DNA of 64,000 nucleotides. It comes from JBDGYW01 sp964580055 (GTDB lineage: Bacteria > Gemmatimonadota > Gemmatimonadetes > Gemmatimonadales > GWC2-71-9). Numbering within the stretch: position 1 is the first letter of the stretch; each line of letters begins with the position of its first letter. The notes beneath the pieces were generated by a model. The model was not told the origin of the DNA, searched no databases, and worked only from the letters and a program-made list of their open reading frames with translations. The stretch is taken from positions 1 through 64,000 of the forward strand of contig CAZOJI010000017.1 in assembly GCA_964580055.1 (NCBI GenBank), read 5' to 3'. A program made the translations under genes and the position numbers. This document shows positions 45,064-53,088 of the stretch, in pieces.

Positions 45064-46187
45064 CCTTTCACCTCGAGCGTATCACCATGCGGGAGATCCG
45101 CATGACTCTGCGCGAACCGTTTCAGATTTCCTCTGGAAGCACGAGCACGAGGCGGATCTTGTTGCTCGAGCTCGAAGACGGCGACGGCAACACCACCTGG
45201 TCCGAGTGCGTGGCTGGGGAGTATCCGAATTATTCACCTGAGACGATCACAACATGCTGGATCGCACTAGCGGATTGGATTGCGCCCAAGGTGCTCGGAA
45301 GGGCGTTTGCGGACACATGCAGCCTCCACAAGGAGCTCGAGTCAGATATTCGCGGCCACAAAATGGCAAAAGCTGCCTTGGAGATGGGCGCATGGGCTCT
45401 CGACGCGGAACGACAGGGTGTGAGCTTATCACGTCTACTGGGAGGAACCCGGGAGTCCATCGGCACCGGGGTCTCGCTGGGTATCCAACCCGATCCGGAC
45501 TCGCTCGTGCGGAAGGCCGGCGACGCGCTGTCACAGGGTTACAGAAAGATCAAGCTCAAAATCAAACCCGGCGCCGACCTGGATTACGTCGCCGCAGTAC
45601 GTTCTGCTCTGGGGGAGGAAGCTCCGCTGATGGTCGATGCGAACAACGCGTATTCGCTCGCCGACATCGATCATCTGACAAGCCTCGACGAGTTCGGCTT
45701 GGTGATGATCGAGCAGCCATTGGCGTGGGACGACGTCGTGAAGCACGCCGAGTTGCAGAAGCGCTTGAAAACCCCTATCTGCCTCGACGAATCCATCACG
45801 GGGGTGGACAAGGCAGAGGACATGTTGAGCCTGAAGAGCGGCAGAATAATCAACATCAAGCCCGGGCGGGTTGGCGGCTTCTGCGAATCAAAGGCGATTC
45901 ACGACATCTGCCAAGAAAACGGAGTTCCGGTATGGTGCGGAGGTATGTTGGAGAGCGGAATCGGGCGCGCATACAACGTGGCTCTGGCCTCACTGCCCAA
46001 CTTCGAGATACCGGGGGACATAAGTCCTTCGGCACGCTATTGGAAACAGGACATCGTCGAGCCCGAATGGACAATGGACTCACAGGGCATGGTCGCAGTT
46101 CCGATCGATAGACCCGGTATCGGGGTGAGGGTGGTAAGGAATCGTGTGGAAGACATTACGGTGCGCGAGGAAACTCTTCGAGCCTGA
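45060..46187 (+). CDS. N-acylamino-acid racemase / o-succinylbenzoate synthase family enolase
   Basis: 375 residues. Enolase-superfamily barrel with catalytic lysine pair YRKIKLKIKPG and later INIKPGRVGG, and metal ligands in MVDANNAYS, MIEQPLAWDD and ICLDESITG. Sequence style and length fit the OSBS/NSAR branch. Members either make o-succinylbenzoate for menaquinone or racemise N-succinyl amino acids, and many do both. The coupled GNAT gene favours racemase. menG/ubiE at 60.7 kb keeps OSBS possible, but no other men genes are here. Confidence 0.8.
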   Translation: MTFHLERITMREIRMTLREPFQISSGSTSTRRILLLELEDGDGNTTWSECVAGEYPNYSPETITTCWIALADWIAPKVLGRAFADTCSLHKELESDIRGHKMAKAALEMGAWALDAERQGVSLSRLLGGTRESIGTGVSLGIQPDPDSLVRKAGDALSQGYRKIKLKIKPGADLDYVAAVRSALGEEAPLMVDANNAYSLADIDHLTSLDEFGLVMIEQPLAWDDVVKHAELQKRLKTPICLDESITGVDKAEDMLSLKSGRIINIKPGRVGGFCESKAIHDICQENGVPVWCGGMLESGIGRAYNVALASLPNFEIPGDISPSARYWKQDIVEPEWTMDSQGMVAVPIDRPGIGVRVVRNRVEDITVREETLRA

Positions 46188-46249
46188 ACTACTTCAGCAG
46201 GGGCAAGCGGGGCCGTCCGCTCAATCGCACAGCAAGTATACTGCGCCGC

Positions 46250-46271
46250 GCCACAGCGCATTCACTGTGGC
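46250..46271. terminator. Hairpin between convergent genes
   Basis: GCCACAG and CTGTGGC form a perfect 7-bp stem with an 8-nt loop, 62 bp after the racemase stop and 33 bp beyond the end of the convergent small gene. There is no U-tract on either strand. Confidence 0.4.
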
Positions 46272-46303
46272 ACGGACGTCAGATTGCTAGCGGGCTCGCG
46301 GCT

Positions 46304-46654
46304 TCAATCCGTGGAAACTGTCTCGAGCGCTGCGGCCCATTCCACGACTATCTCCTCGCATTTTTCCCTGTGCTCCTCGGTCACGGGAGTACCAGGTACG
46401 GAGAGTTCTTCCAGCACTGGAAGCAACCGCCGTGTCAGGGACTGGCGGGCTGATGCCTCACTAGTTGCCCAGTATCGGTTGACCAGTCCGGTGATCCTAT
46501 CTCCGGCACTGCCGGCAGCTTGCGCAAACTCGTCGGGTAAGCCTCGAGCGTAATTCCGGTCCTGGACGCGGCGCCGGTCGCGCCCATCTCTCCTGTCCCG
46601 GCCGTCACGCCGATCCGAAACCTTGCGCCGTTCGTTCTCGATTCTGTCAGCCAT
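46304..46654 (-). CDS. Small charged protein with DRRDGRD repeats
   Basis: 116 residues, family not recognised. The N-terminal third is low-complexity and Arg/Asp-rich (SDRRDGRDRRDGRDRRRVQD), probably disordered. The rest looks helical (LPDEFAQAAGSAGDRITGLV, LTRRLLPVLEELSVPGTP). No membrane helix or signal. It lies 51 bp before the end of a receiver-like gene. Codon usage is like its neighbours and start MADRIENE is reasonable, so it is probably real. Confidence 0.55.
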   Translation of the reverse strand: MADRIENERRKVSDRRDGRDRRDGRDRRRVQDRNYARGLPDEFAQAAGSAGDRITGLVNRYWATSEASARQSLTRRLLPVLEELSVPGTPVTEEHREKCEEIVVEWAAALETVSTD

Positions 46655-46705
46655 AGTTTCTATAATTTGGATAGGGCAGCGCGTAGGTGGAAGTGGCTGC
46701 CGTTT

Positions 46706-47065
46706 TCAATGCAACCTGCAAAGCACCGTCTCAAAGGTCCTGGGAAGCCGGACGATTGCAAGAGGGGTGGGGAACGCGCCCGATTGGAACCGCCGAGAAG
46801 GCACCTCTAAGGCACCTTCCGTGGCTGAAACAGCAATGATCTTCATTTCGGGAAATTCCCTCCTGACATCGGCAATCAACTCGGCGTCATAGGAATGCAA
46901 GTCGTTACGCTCTGAGGCGTTGGCCTGCTCCGATGCCGAGCCACTGGGCGCGACTTGCCACCCCCCCTCGGATTCGTCCGCAATGGCTGTCCCAGCACGC
47001 TCGAGGATTCTCCTCAACGCGATACGGGCCGCAGTCAAGTCGTCTACCAGAAGGATAGTGGCCAT
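46706..47065 (-). CDS. Degenerate response-regulator receiver-like protein
   Basis: 119 residues. It begins like a receiver (MATILLVDDLTAARIALRRI), keeping the acidic pair DD at 8-9. The central strand with the phospho-acceptor Asp (normally ..DLVLLDxxMP) is absent, replaced by a Ser/Asn-rich stretch (SGSASEQANASERND). The later parts survive as ELIADVRREFPEMKIIAVSA, and VRLPRTFETVL stands where KPF is expected (Lys changed to Arg). It is probably not phosphorylated. A complete receiver exists at 56935-57294. Confidence 0.6.
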   Translation of the reverse strand: MATILLVDDLTAARIALRRILERAGTAIADESEGGWQVAPSGSASEQANASERNDLHSYDAELIADVRREFPEMKIIAVSATEGALEVPSRRFQSGAFPTPLAIVRLPRTFETVLCRLH

Positions 47066-47112
47066 ATACCACGAGTATCGCCCCCACTGGCGGATGCTTG
47101 AGCGGTCCCGCT

Positions 47113-47850
47113 TCAGCTCATTTCCCTTACCCTCACCTCTATCTCGGTCTCATCTTCCAGGAGGTCAATCAGCCTGGATACGTCAGTATCTCCGCAGTGG
47201 TAGGGATACAGGATCTTCGGCCTGAACGCCTTCGCCGCATCCGCCACCATTTCAGGATTCATGGTATACGGCAGGTTCATTGGAAGGAACGCGACGTCGA
47301 TTCCGGCCAGATTCTTCATTTCGGGAGTATTCTCGGTGTCGCCCGCAACGTAGATTCGCGTGTCGCCGAAGGTCAGAACGTATCCGTTCCCGACACCCTT
47401 GGGATGGTAGGGATCTCCGTTCGATCTTTGATTCACCACGTTGTACGCGGGAACGGCTTCCACTGAAACACCGGCAACCGTCCGCATGTCTCCATTTCGC
47501 ATCACGGTCCCGCCGCCTTCAAGCATCTGAGCGCAGGTCTCCGTCAGCACAACGGGCGTGTTTTCCTTTCTGATCGCCTCAATGGCATCCGCATCGAGAT
47601 GATCGCCGTGCTCGTGAGTGACCAGAATCAAGTCCGCATCGGGTAGCTCTTCGTAGTCCGCCACCCTGGTCCACGGATCAACATGGATCACCTTTTCCCC
47701 AATCCTGAACATGAGTGTGCCATGGCCCAGAACGGAGATCTCGAGATCACCAGCTGAAGTCGGGATGATATCCTGTTGGTGGGTGTTCTGCTCGGAAGTG
47801 CCGCAGGCAGCCAGAATCGCCGCAACGCCCATTAGCGTGACTATTCTCAT
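47113..47850 (-). CDS. Lipoprotein metallo-beta-lactamase-fold hydrolase (UlaG-like)
   Basis: 245 residues. The N-terminal lipoprotein signal MRIVTLMGVAAILAAC has its lipobox Cys at 16. The MBL fold follows, with THEHGDHLD (HxHxDH), a later VAGDTENTPEM (Asp ligand) and ILYPYHCGDTDV (His ligand). This pattern matches the UlaG/YtnP-type branch acting on lactones or phosphoesters. Substrate unknown. Probably anchored on the periplasmic face of a membrane. No operon partner is obvious. Confidence 0.85.
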   Translation of the reverse strand: MRIVTLMGVAAILAACGTSEQNTHQQDIIPTSAGDLEISVLGHGTLMFRIGEKVIHVDPWTRVADYEELPDADLILVTHEHGDHLDADAIEAIRKENTPVVLTETCAQMLEGGGTVMRNGDMRTVAGVSVEAVPAYNVVNQRSNGDPYHPKGVGNGYVLTFGDTRIYVAGDTENTPEMKNLAGIDVAFLPMNLPYTMNPEMVADAAKAFRPKILYPYHCGDTDVSRLIDLLEDETEIEVRVREMS

Positions 47851-47876
47851 GTAGCAGCTCCATTTACGTGTATCGG

Positions 47877-48110
47877 TTACGCGCCACCGAGGCGGTCCGC
47901 GTCCCGCTTCCTCTCCAACAAGCGCTCATGGAAATCGAGTCGCTCGTGAATGTCTCCGATCTCCACCTCGAGACGTTCAATTGCCTCGTGAAGATTGTCT
48001 TTCTTCTGGCTCCATCTATTGAAGAACTTGGCGCCCAGCCAGACGCCGCCCACCGCAGCAATGAGAGCGGGTGACACGAACGCCAGCGCTATCAGAGGAC
48101 CTGGGTCCAT
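47877..48110 (-). CDS. Small membrane protein with cytoplasmic coiled coil (PspB-like shape)
   Basis: 77 residues: one N-terminal helix (LIALAFVSPALIAAVGGVWL), a basic junction (NRWSQKKDN) and a charged coiled coil (EAIERLEVEIGDIHERLDFH). The layout resembles phage-shock protein PspB, but identity is too general to name it. No pspA or pspC is adjacent. Confidence 0.6.
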   Translation of the reverse strand: MDPGPLIALAFVSPALIAAVGGVWLGAKFFNRWSQKKDNLHEAIERLEVEIGDIHERLDFHERLLERKRDADRLGGA

Positions 48111-48254
48111 ACTCTGCTCCTGATTGGTTCCTCCAAGCTATTACTACAACCGATTGCGAGGAACCGGTGTGCCGAGCTCGGGGAGCGGCGGCAGTTTCGA
48201 TGTCAGGCGGTTCCACCACCGGTCCACCGAGCAAAGCATGAGTGTTGCCTTCGA

Positions 48255-48497
48255 CTACACACCACCAACTTCGCCGACTTCGCGGGCTAGAGCAATCAGA
48301 ATCTCGTCTGAGCCCTTGGGACCGATCAGCGACAACCCCACGGGCAACCCTTTCACTTCAGCGACAGGCAAGTTGATCTGCGGCGCACCGATGGTGCTCG
48401 CAATCGTTACGAGGCTATACGTACGGTCCTGCACAGCCAGCCGGGTGGAGAGCTTCTCGTTGAGCGGATCGTCGTTGATTTGCCTCGGTCTTTGCAT
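48255..48497 (-). pseudogene. Amidase-signature family C-terminal fragment
   Basis: 80 residues matching the end of amidases: RLAVQDRTYSLVTIASTIGA, PQINLPVAEVKGLPVGLSLI, then GPKGSDEILIALAREV. The catalytic Lys-Ser-Ser region, which would lie about 300 residues earlier, is missing. An in-frame TGA sits just before the first ATG, and the next gene (M20 peptidase) lies 34 bp further. It is a truncated remnant, not a full enzyme. Confidence 0.75.
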
Positions 48498-48531
48498 GGT
48501 TCAAGCTCTCTCGGAGGACGGACGGAGACTA

Positions 48532-49761
48532 TCAGTCGGCGAGTATGTCCGCGGCCGTGAGTGCGTAGACCGCGGCGCAATCCACTATGTTCTGAACCGG
48601 CACATACTCCCGTGGCCCGTGCGACACTGAGAGTATTCCGGGGCCGTATGCAAAAGCTGGGACGCCCATGGTGGCGAAAAAGCGAATCTCCAGCAACCCC
48701 GGACACATCTCGAAGGCTGGTCTTCTACCGGTGACTAGCTCCACGTTCTTCGTCAGAGCGCGTGCCAGCTGTGAACGCTCTGAAACCCCAGCAGACTCAC
48801 CTTCCTGCAACACCTCGATGTCCAGCTCGATACCCTCGTTGCGTTTGCTGTCAAGGACGTCGAAGATGAGCTGCTTCTCAGTCTCGAGATCCTCCTCGGG
48901 ATTGATGCGACGATCGATCGTGAAAGAGCATTCGCCGGGCACGAGGTTGAAGTTGGTACCCCCCTCGCAACGTCCGCCCAGCATCAGAATGGATCGGCGC
49001 GCGGGGTCCGGCGCTATGTTGTATTCAGTGCAGCGGAGCTCGACCTCCCGCTTCAAACCGGTCAGCGCGCTGGCGACGATCACCATGTTGTCAAACGCGT
49101 TGACGCCCTCGTGTTGCAGGCCCACGTGCATTGGCACTCCCCTGACCGTGACGAGTAGTGAAATGGCGCCGCGGCAGGCGTTCCACACGACACCGCTGGT
49201 CGGCTCCGGCATCAACATCCCGATTCCATTCTCCCCAAGCAATCCAGCCTCGCTGAGGTATTTCGATCCCAGTATCCCACCCGTTTCTTCATCCGGCACT
49301 ACCGTGAGTGCAATTGTGCCGTTGAGATCGAGACCACAAGATTGGATTGCATGCGCAGCGTAGACCATGGCAGCGAGCCCGCTCTTCATGTCCGACGAGC
49401 CACGACCAAAAAGCGCAGCGTCGTCCAGTCGAGGGGCGAACTGGTCCTCCGCGTCGGCAGGCACCACGTCGTAATGGCCGTGGAAGTAGATTCTCCTGCC
49501 TCCCGATGCGCACTGTGACTTGACCGCGAAGCGAGGGTATTCCTCCGCATCCGATGCCTTGCCGACAGTGGGAATCTCGACGATCTCAGAATCCATACCG
49601 AGAGTGGACAGCTTGTGGGCTATAAGCTCTACGCAAGGTCTGTAATTCGTTCCCGGAGGATTCTCGGTAGCGATCGCAACCAGTTCGGAAGTGAACGACG
49701 TCATGTCGTCTCTGCTGGCCCGAACGGCCTTCATGATACGGTCGCAATCCGCCTTTTTCAT
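48532..49761 (-). CDS. M20 family amidohydrolase (ArgE/DapE/acylase-like)
   Basis: 409 residues. Dinuclear zinc site: HGHYDVVPA, GRGSSDMKSGLAAM (bridging Asp), catalytic DEETGG, MPEPTSG and the C-terminal SHGPREYVPV. The dimerisation (lid) domain has VRGVPMHVGLQHEGVNAFDN. Hydrolyses an N-acyl amino acid or small peptide. Substrates in this group include acetylornithine and succinyl-diaminopimelate. Given the GNAT/racemase operon 2.3 kb away it could deacylate N-acyl-L-amino acids, but it is on the other strand. Confidence 0.88.
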   Translation of the reverse strand: MKKADCDRIMKAVRASRDDMTSFTSELVAIATENPPGTNYRPCVELIAHKLSTLGMDSEIVEIPTVGKASDAEEYPRFAVKSQCASGGRRIYFHGHYDVVPADAEDQFAPRLDDAALFGRGSSDMKSGLAAMVYAAHAIQSCGLDLNGTIALTVVPDEETGGILGSKYLSEAGLLGENGIGMLMPEPTSGVVWNACRGAISLLVTVRGVPMHVGLQHEGVNAFDNMVIVASALTGLKREVELRCTEYNIAPDPARRSILMLGGRCEGGTNFNLVPGECSFTIDRRINPEEDLETEKQLIFDVLDSKRNEGIELDIEVLQEGESAGVSERSQLARALTKNVELVTGRRPAFEMCPGLLEIRFFATMGVPAFAYGPGILSVSHGPREYVPVQNIVDCAAVYALTAADILAD

Positions 49762-49910
49762 CGAGCCGCCTCAGTGTGGTCTCAAATTCAGCCAGAGCCG
49801 CGCCATGATTCGGCGCTGGGCCGTTAGTGCCCGATAACTTGCTGTTGGTGCCGGTTCTCCGCCAGATCCGAACCTGAAACTTCTCGAGTCCCTCATTCGT
49901 TATATCATTA

Positions 49911-49936
49911 TCGGTACACGACATGTCGCCTACCGA
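49911..49936. promoter_or_regulatory. 26-bp palindromic operator upstream of padR
   Basis: TCGGTA-N14-TACCGA with an inner CGACATGTCG shares one centre. 11 of 13 base pairs between half-sites match. It lies 39-64 bp before the padR ATG in the divergent region with the M20 gene. PadR proteins bind such dyads as dimers, so this is the likely autoregulatory operator. Confidence 0.65.
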
Positions 49937-49974
49937 CGTATCGGCCAACGACTATTGGGATATGGGGTTGATAT

Positions 49975-50331
49975 ATGGGGACCACCAACTCTGCATCGTC
50001 AGGAAGACTCTCTCCTGTCGCGTTTCAGATTCTTTTGGCACTGGCGGGCAACGACCTGCACGGGTACGGCATCAAGCTCGAGGTGGAGAGACGGACGGAC
50101 GGCACCATGAATCTGGGGTCCGGCACCCTTTACGAAGCCATCCAGCGTCTTGAAGCAGCCGGACACATCGCAACCTGCGACTCGCCCCTGGATGCGCCGT
50201 CAGGTGCGCGGAAGCGTCGTTACTACCGCATCGAAGACACCGGTCGTGAGGCGCTCGAGGCGGAGCTGGCTCGGATGGAAAGAATCGTGCGCTACGCAAG
50301 ACGCAAGAAACTCTTGCCCCACACGCGCTGA
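49975..50331 (+). CDS. PadR-family transcriptional regulator
   Basis: 118 residues. Winged helix with QILLALAGNDLHGYGIKLEV, NLGSGTLYEAIQRLEAAGHI and RRYYRIEDTGREALEAEL. A short C-terminal helix allows dimerisation. A long palindrome lies upstream of it and the permease gene starts 5 bp after its stop, the usual PadR-ADOP permease pair in Acidobacteria and Gemmatimonadota. The ligand is unknown. Confidence 0.92.
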   Translation: MGTTNSASSGRLSPVAFQILLALAGNDLHGYGIKLEVERRTDGTMNLGSGTLYEAIQRLEAAGHIATCDSPLDAPSGARKRRYYRIEDTGREALEAELARMERIVRYARRKKLLPHTR

Positions 50332-50336
50332 CGACA

Positions 50337-53027
50337 ATGGGTGCAGGTCTCTTCAGGCTGCTCCTCTATCTGTATGCTCGCGCCTTTCGCGAAAGGTATG
50401 GGGACGAGTTGATGGAGTTCTTCCGAAACGAGCGGCGCAATCCCCGGTACCGCCGCCCATTGATTGGTGCAGCGGTTTTCTGGGCGAAGGCGCTGTGGGA
50501 TCTTCTACGCACCGCCCGGAGGATGAGGGCGGCAGCGTCCAGCCGGAAGTCACATTCCCGAAAACAAATCGACAAACGCAGGACCGGACTCATGGATACA
50601 TTCTGGCAGGACGTGCGGTATTCTGTGCGAGGCATGTTGAGGCAGCCGGCATTTTCTCTGGTCGTCATAGCCACCCTTGCACTCGGCATCGGCGCCAACA
50701 CGGCGATCTTCAGCGTTTTGAAAAGCGTAGTCCTCGAGCCGCTTCCCTACCAGGATCCCGAAGGACTGGTGTTCGTCTGGGAGCAGAACTACCAGCGCGA
50801 CGTCGAGACCAACGTGGTGTCACCGGCGAACTACTTCACCTGGAAGGAGCAGGCAGACGTTTTCTCCGAAATCGGGGCCGTGGCGGAGATGAGTGCTACG
50901 ATCACGGGAGACTTGGCCCCCGAGCGTGTGGGGCTGGTCTACCTGTCTCCGAGTGTGTTCACGATGTTGGGAACTCGCGCGCAACTGGGCCGACTACTGT
51001 TACCGGAAGATGCACGACCGGGATACGGTCAGGTAGTCGTCATGAGTGACGGGTTCTGGAGGCGTCGTTTCGGGGCGGATCCAAGCGTGTTGGGACAAAC
51101 CGTGCAGATCAATGGCTCCGGCTATGAGATCGTGGGCATTCTGCCGCCACGGTTCGATTTCGACGTTCCGATCGCCTTCAACGCCGCCGGATCCCGCGAC
51201 GTATGGGTCCCGACACAATTCGATGAGAACGCACGGGCGGCGCGAGGCAGATGGATGCAGGTGCTTGCGAGGCTCCGACCGGGTGTGACTGTCGAGAATG
51301 CACAGAGGCAGATGACGGCCCTGGCCTCACGCTTGGAGCAAGAATACCGAGAGTACCAGTCCGGATGGACGGTGAACCTGGTTCCGCTCCATACCGAGAT
51401 GGTCGGCGATGTGCGGACGCCGTTGTTGGTGTTGCTCGGTTCTGTGGGTTTCGTGTTGCTCATTGCGTGCGCCAACGTGGCCAATCTGCTCCTCGCGCGC
51501 GCAACCAGCCGCCAGAGAGAGATCGCCTTGCGGTCGGCGCTGGGAGCCGGGCGTGTAAGGATGATACGCCAACTGCTTACCGAGAGCTCTATTCTGGCTC
51601 TCGTAGGCGGGGCCGCGGGCCTGGTGCTGGCATACGGGGCCATACACGCGTTGGTTGCGCTGACCCCGCAGAATATTCCCAGACTCGACGAAGTAGGCAT
51701 AGACCACTCGATCGTCGGCTACACCGCAGGCATTTCTCTGCTTACGGGTCTCTTGTTCGGAGCCTTGCCCGCATTCCGCATTTCCGGTGTCGACTTCACG
51801 GAAAGCCTGGTGGAAGGTGGCCAAAGAGGTGGCACGGGACTCCGGCACAATCGTCTACGCAAGGGTCTGGTGGTGGTCGAGTTCGCACTGTCGATGGTCC
51901 TGCTGGTCGGAGCGGGCCTCTTGATACGTAGTTTCGCAAAACTCCTCGATGTAGACGTGGGATTCGATATAGAGAACGTGCTGACCGCACAGGTCGAGCT
52001 TCCGGAGCAGGCCTATCCCGATCCAACGAACCGTGTTCGGCTCTTCGAGGACCTGGTTGGTCGTGTGCAAGCGCTACCGGGCGTTACGGCGGCAAGCGCC
52101 ATCACATTCATGCCGCTAGGTGGCACCGGCTCAGCTACGAGTTTCTGGGCAAATGATCGTCCGATACCGGACGACGGTGAGAAGCCGGTCGCCGACATCC
52201 GCTGGGTGCACCGTGACTTCCACCAGGCACTAGGTGTTCCGTTGATAGCGGGCAGGTATTTCGGACCCGAAGACACTGAAGACGCCCCGCTCGGCGTGAT
52301 AATAAACGAGACCGCCGCCAATCAGCTCTGGCCCGATCAACGTGCCGTGGGCAACACAATATCGATGCCGTGGGGAGACACGCTGGCAGCGGAAGTGATA
52401 GGTGTCGTCGGCGACGTGCGACACGACGGTCCGACGACCGAGCTTCGTCCCATGTTCTATTGGGATCACCGTCAGTTCACTGCGTTCAATCAGATGACCG
52501 TTTTTGCCCGCAGCGCAGGCGAACCCTCTCAACTCGCAACCAGCATCAGACGAGTGGTCGCCGAAATGGACTCTGAATTGCCACTCTACAATGTGCGAAC
52601 ATTGGATTCTTACTACTCCGAGATCCTCGCGGAAGATCGTTTCACGATGCTGGCCCTGGGACTGTTCGCACTGGTTGCGTTGTTGCTGGCGAGCATCGGG
52701 ATATACGGTGTGATGTCGTACTCGGTCAATGAGCGATCTCGCGAGATCGGAATCAAGATGGCGCTGGGAGCCAACGCAAGCTCAGTGACCCTCCAGGTCA
52801 TCGGGAGCGGCGCCGCTCTCACCGGGCTCGCGCTCGTTCTGGGACTAGCGGGCTCACTCGCGCTTTCGCGCTTGATGGGTGGGATGGTGTTCGGTGTCGG
52901 CACCAGTGACCCGATCACGGTTGTCACGGTTGCCCTTGTCCTCGTAGCTGTGGCTCTCGCCGCCTGCTACCTGCCAGCTCGCAGGGCAAGCCGCGTAGAC
53001 CCCATGCACGTATTGAGGCAGGAGTGA
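50337..53027 (+). CDS. ADOP-type ABC transporter permease (FtsX/MacB fold)
   Basis: 896 residues. A cytoplasmic N-terminal extension (RLLLYLYARAFRERYGDELM) typical of the acidobacterial duplicated orphan permeases is followed by MacB periplasmic core and FtsX modules twice. The first starts FWQDVRYSVRGMLRQPAFSL, GIGANTAIFSVLKSVVLEPL, with FtsX helices VLLGSVGFVLLIACANVANL. The second ends YGVMSYSVNERSREIGIKMA. No ATPase partner is adjacent, consistent with the 'orphan' label. Role in export or envelope stress is inferred from family. Confidence 0.92.
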   Translation: MGAGLFRLLLYLYARAFRERYGDELMEFFRNERRNPRYRRPLIGAAVFWAKALWDLLRTARRMRAAASSRKSHSRKQIDKRRTGLMDTFWQDVRYSVRGMLRQPAFSLVVIATLALGIGANTAIFSVLKSVVLEPLPYQDPEGLVFVWEQNYQRDVETNVVSPANYFTWKEQADVFSEIGAVAEMSATITGDLAPERVGLVYLSPSVFTMLGTRAQLGRLLLPEDARPGYGQVVVMSDGFWRRRFGADPSVLGQTVQINGSGYEIVGILPPRFDFDVPIAFNAAGSRDVWVPTQFDENARAARGRWMQVLARLRPGVTVENAQRQMTALASRLEQEYREYQSGWTVNLVPLHTEMVGDVRTPLLVLLGSVGFVLLIACANVANLLLARATSRQREIALRSALGAGRVRMIRQLLTESSILALVGGAAGLVLAYGAIHALVALTPQNIPRLDEVGIDHSIVGYTAGISLLTGLLFGALPAFRISGVDFTESLVEGGQRGGTGLRHNRLRKGLVVVEFALSMVLLVGAGLLIRSFAKLLDVDVGFDIENVLTAQVELPEQAYPDPTNRVRLFEDLVGRVQALPGVTAASAITFMPLGGTGSATSFWANDRPIPDDGEKPVADIRWVHRDFHQALGVPLIAGRYFGPEDTEDAPLGVIINETAANQLWPDQRAVGNTISMPWGDTLAAEVIGVVGDVRHDGPTTELRPMFYWDHRQFTAFNQMTVFARSAGEPSQLATSIRRVVAEMDSELPLYNVRTLDSYYSEILAEDRFTMLALGLFALVALLLASIGIYGVMSYSVNERSREIGIKMALGANASSVTLQVIGSGAALTGLALVLGLAGSLALSRLMGGMVFGVGTSDPITVVTVALVLVAVALAACYLPARRASRVDPMHVLRQE

Positions 53028-53088
53028 ACGTTTGGACTGAGCGAGCGAGCTCTGCCGCCTGGGCCAGGGGCACTCGCCGAGACCTCTG

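Noticed and set aside
45060..46187. Firm assignment as menC
   Set aside because: OSBS and N-succinylamino-acid racemase activities cannot be separated by sequence here, and the GNAT partner favours the racemase role.
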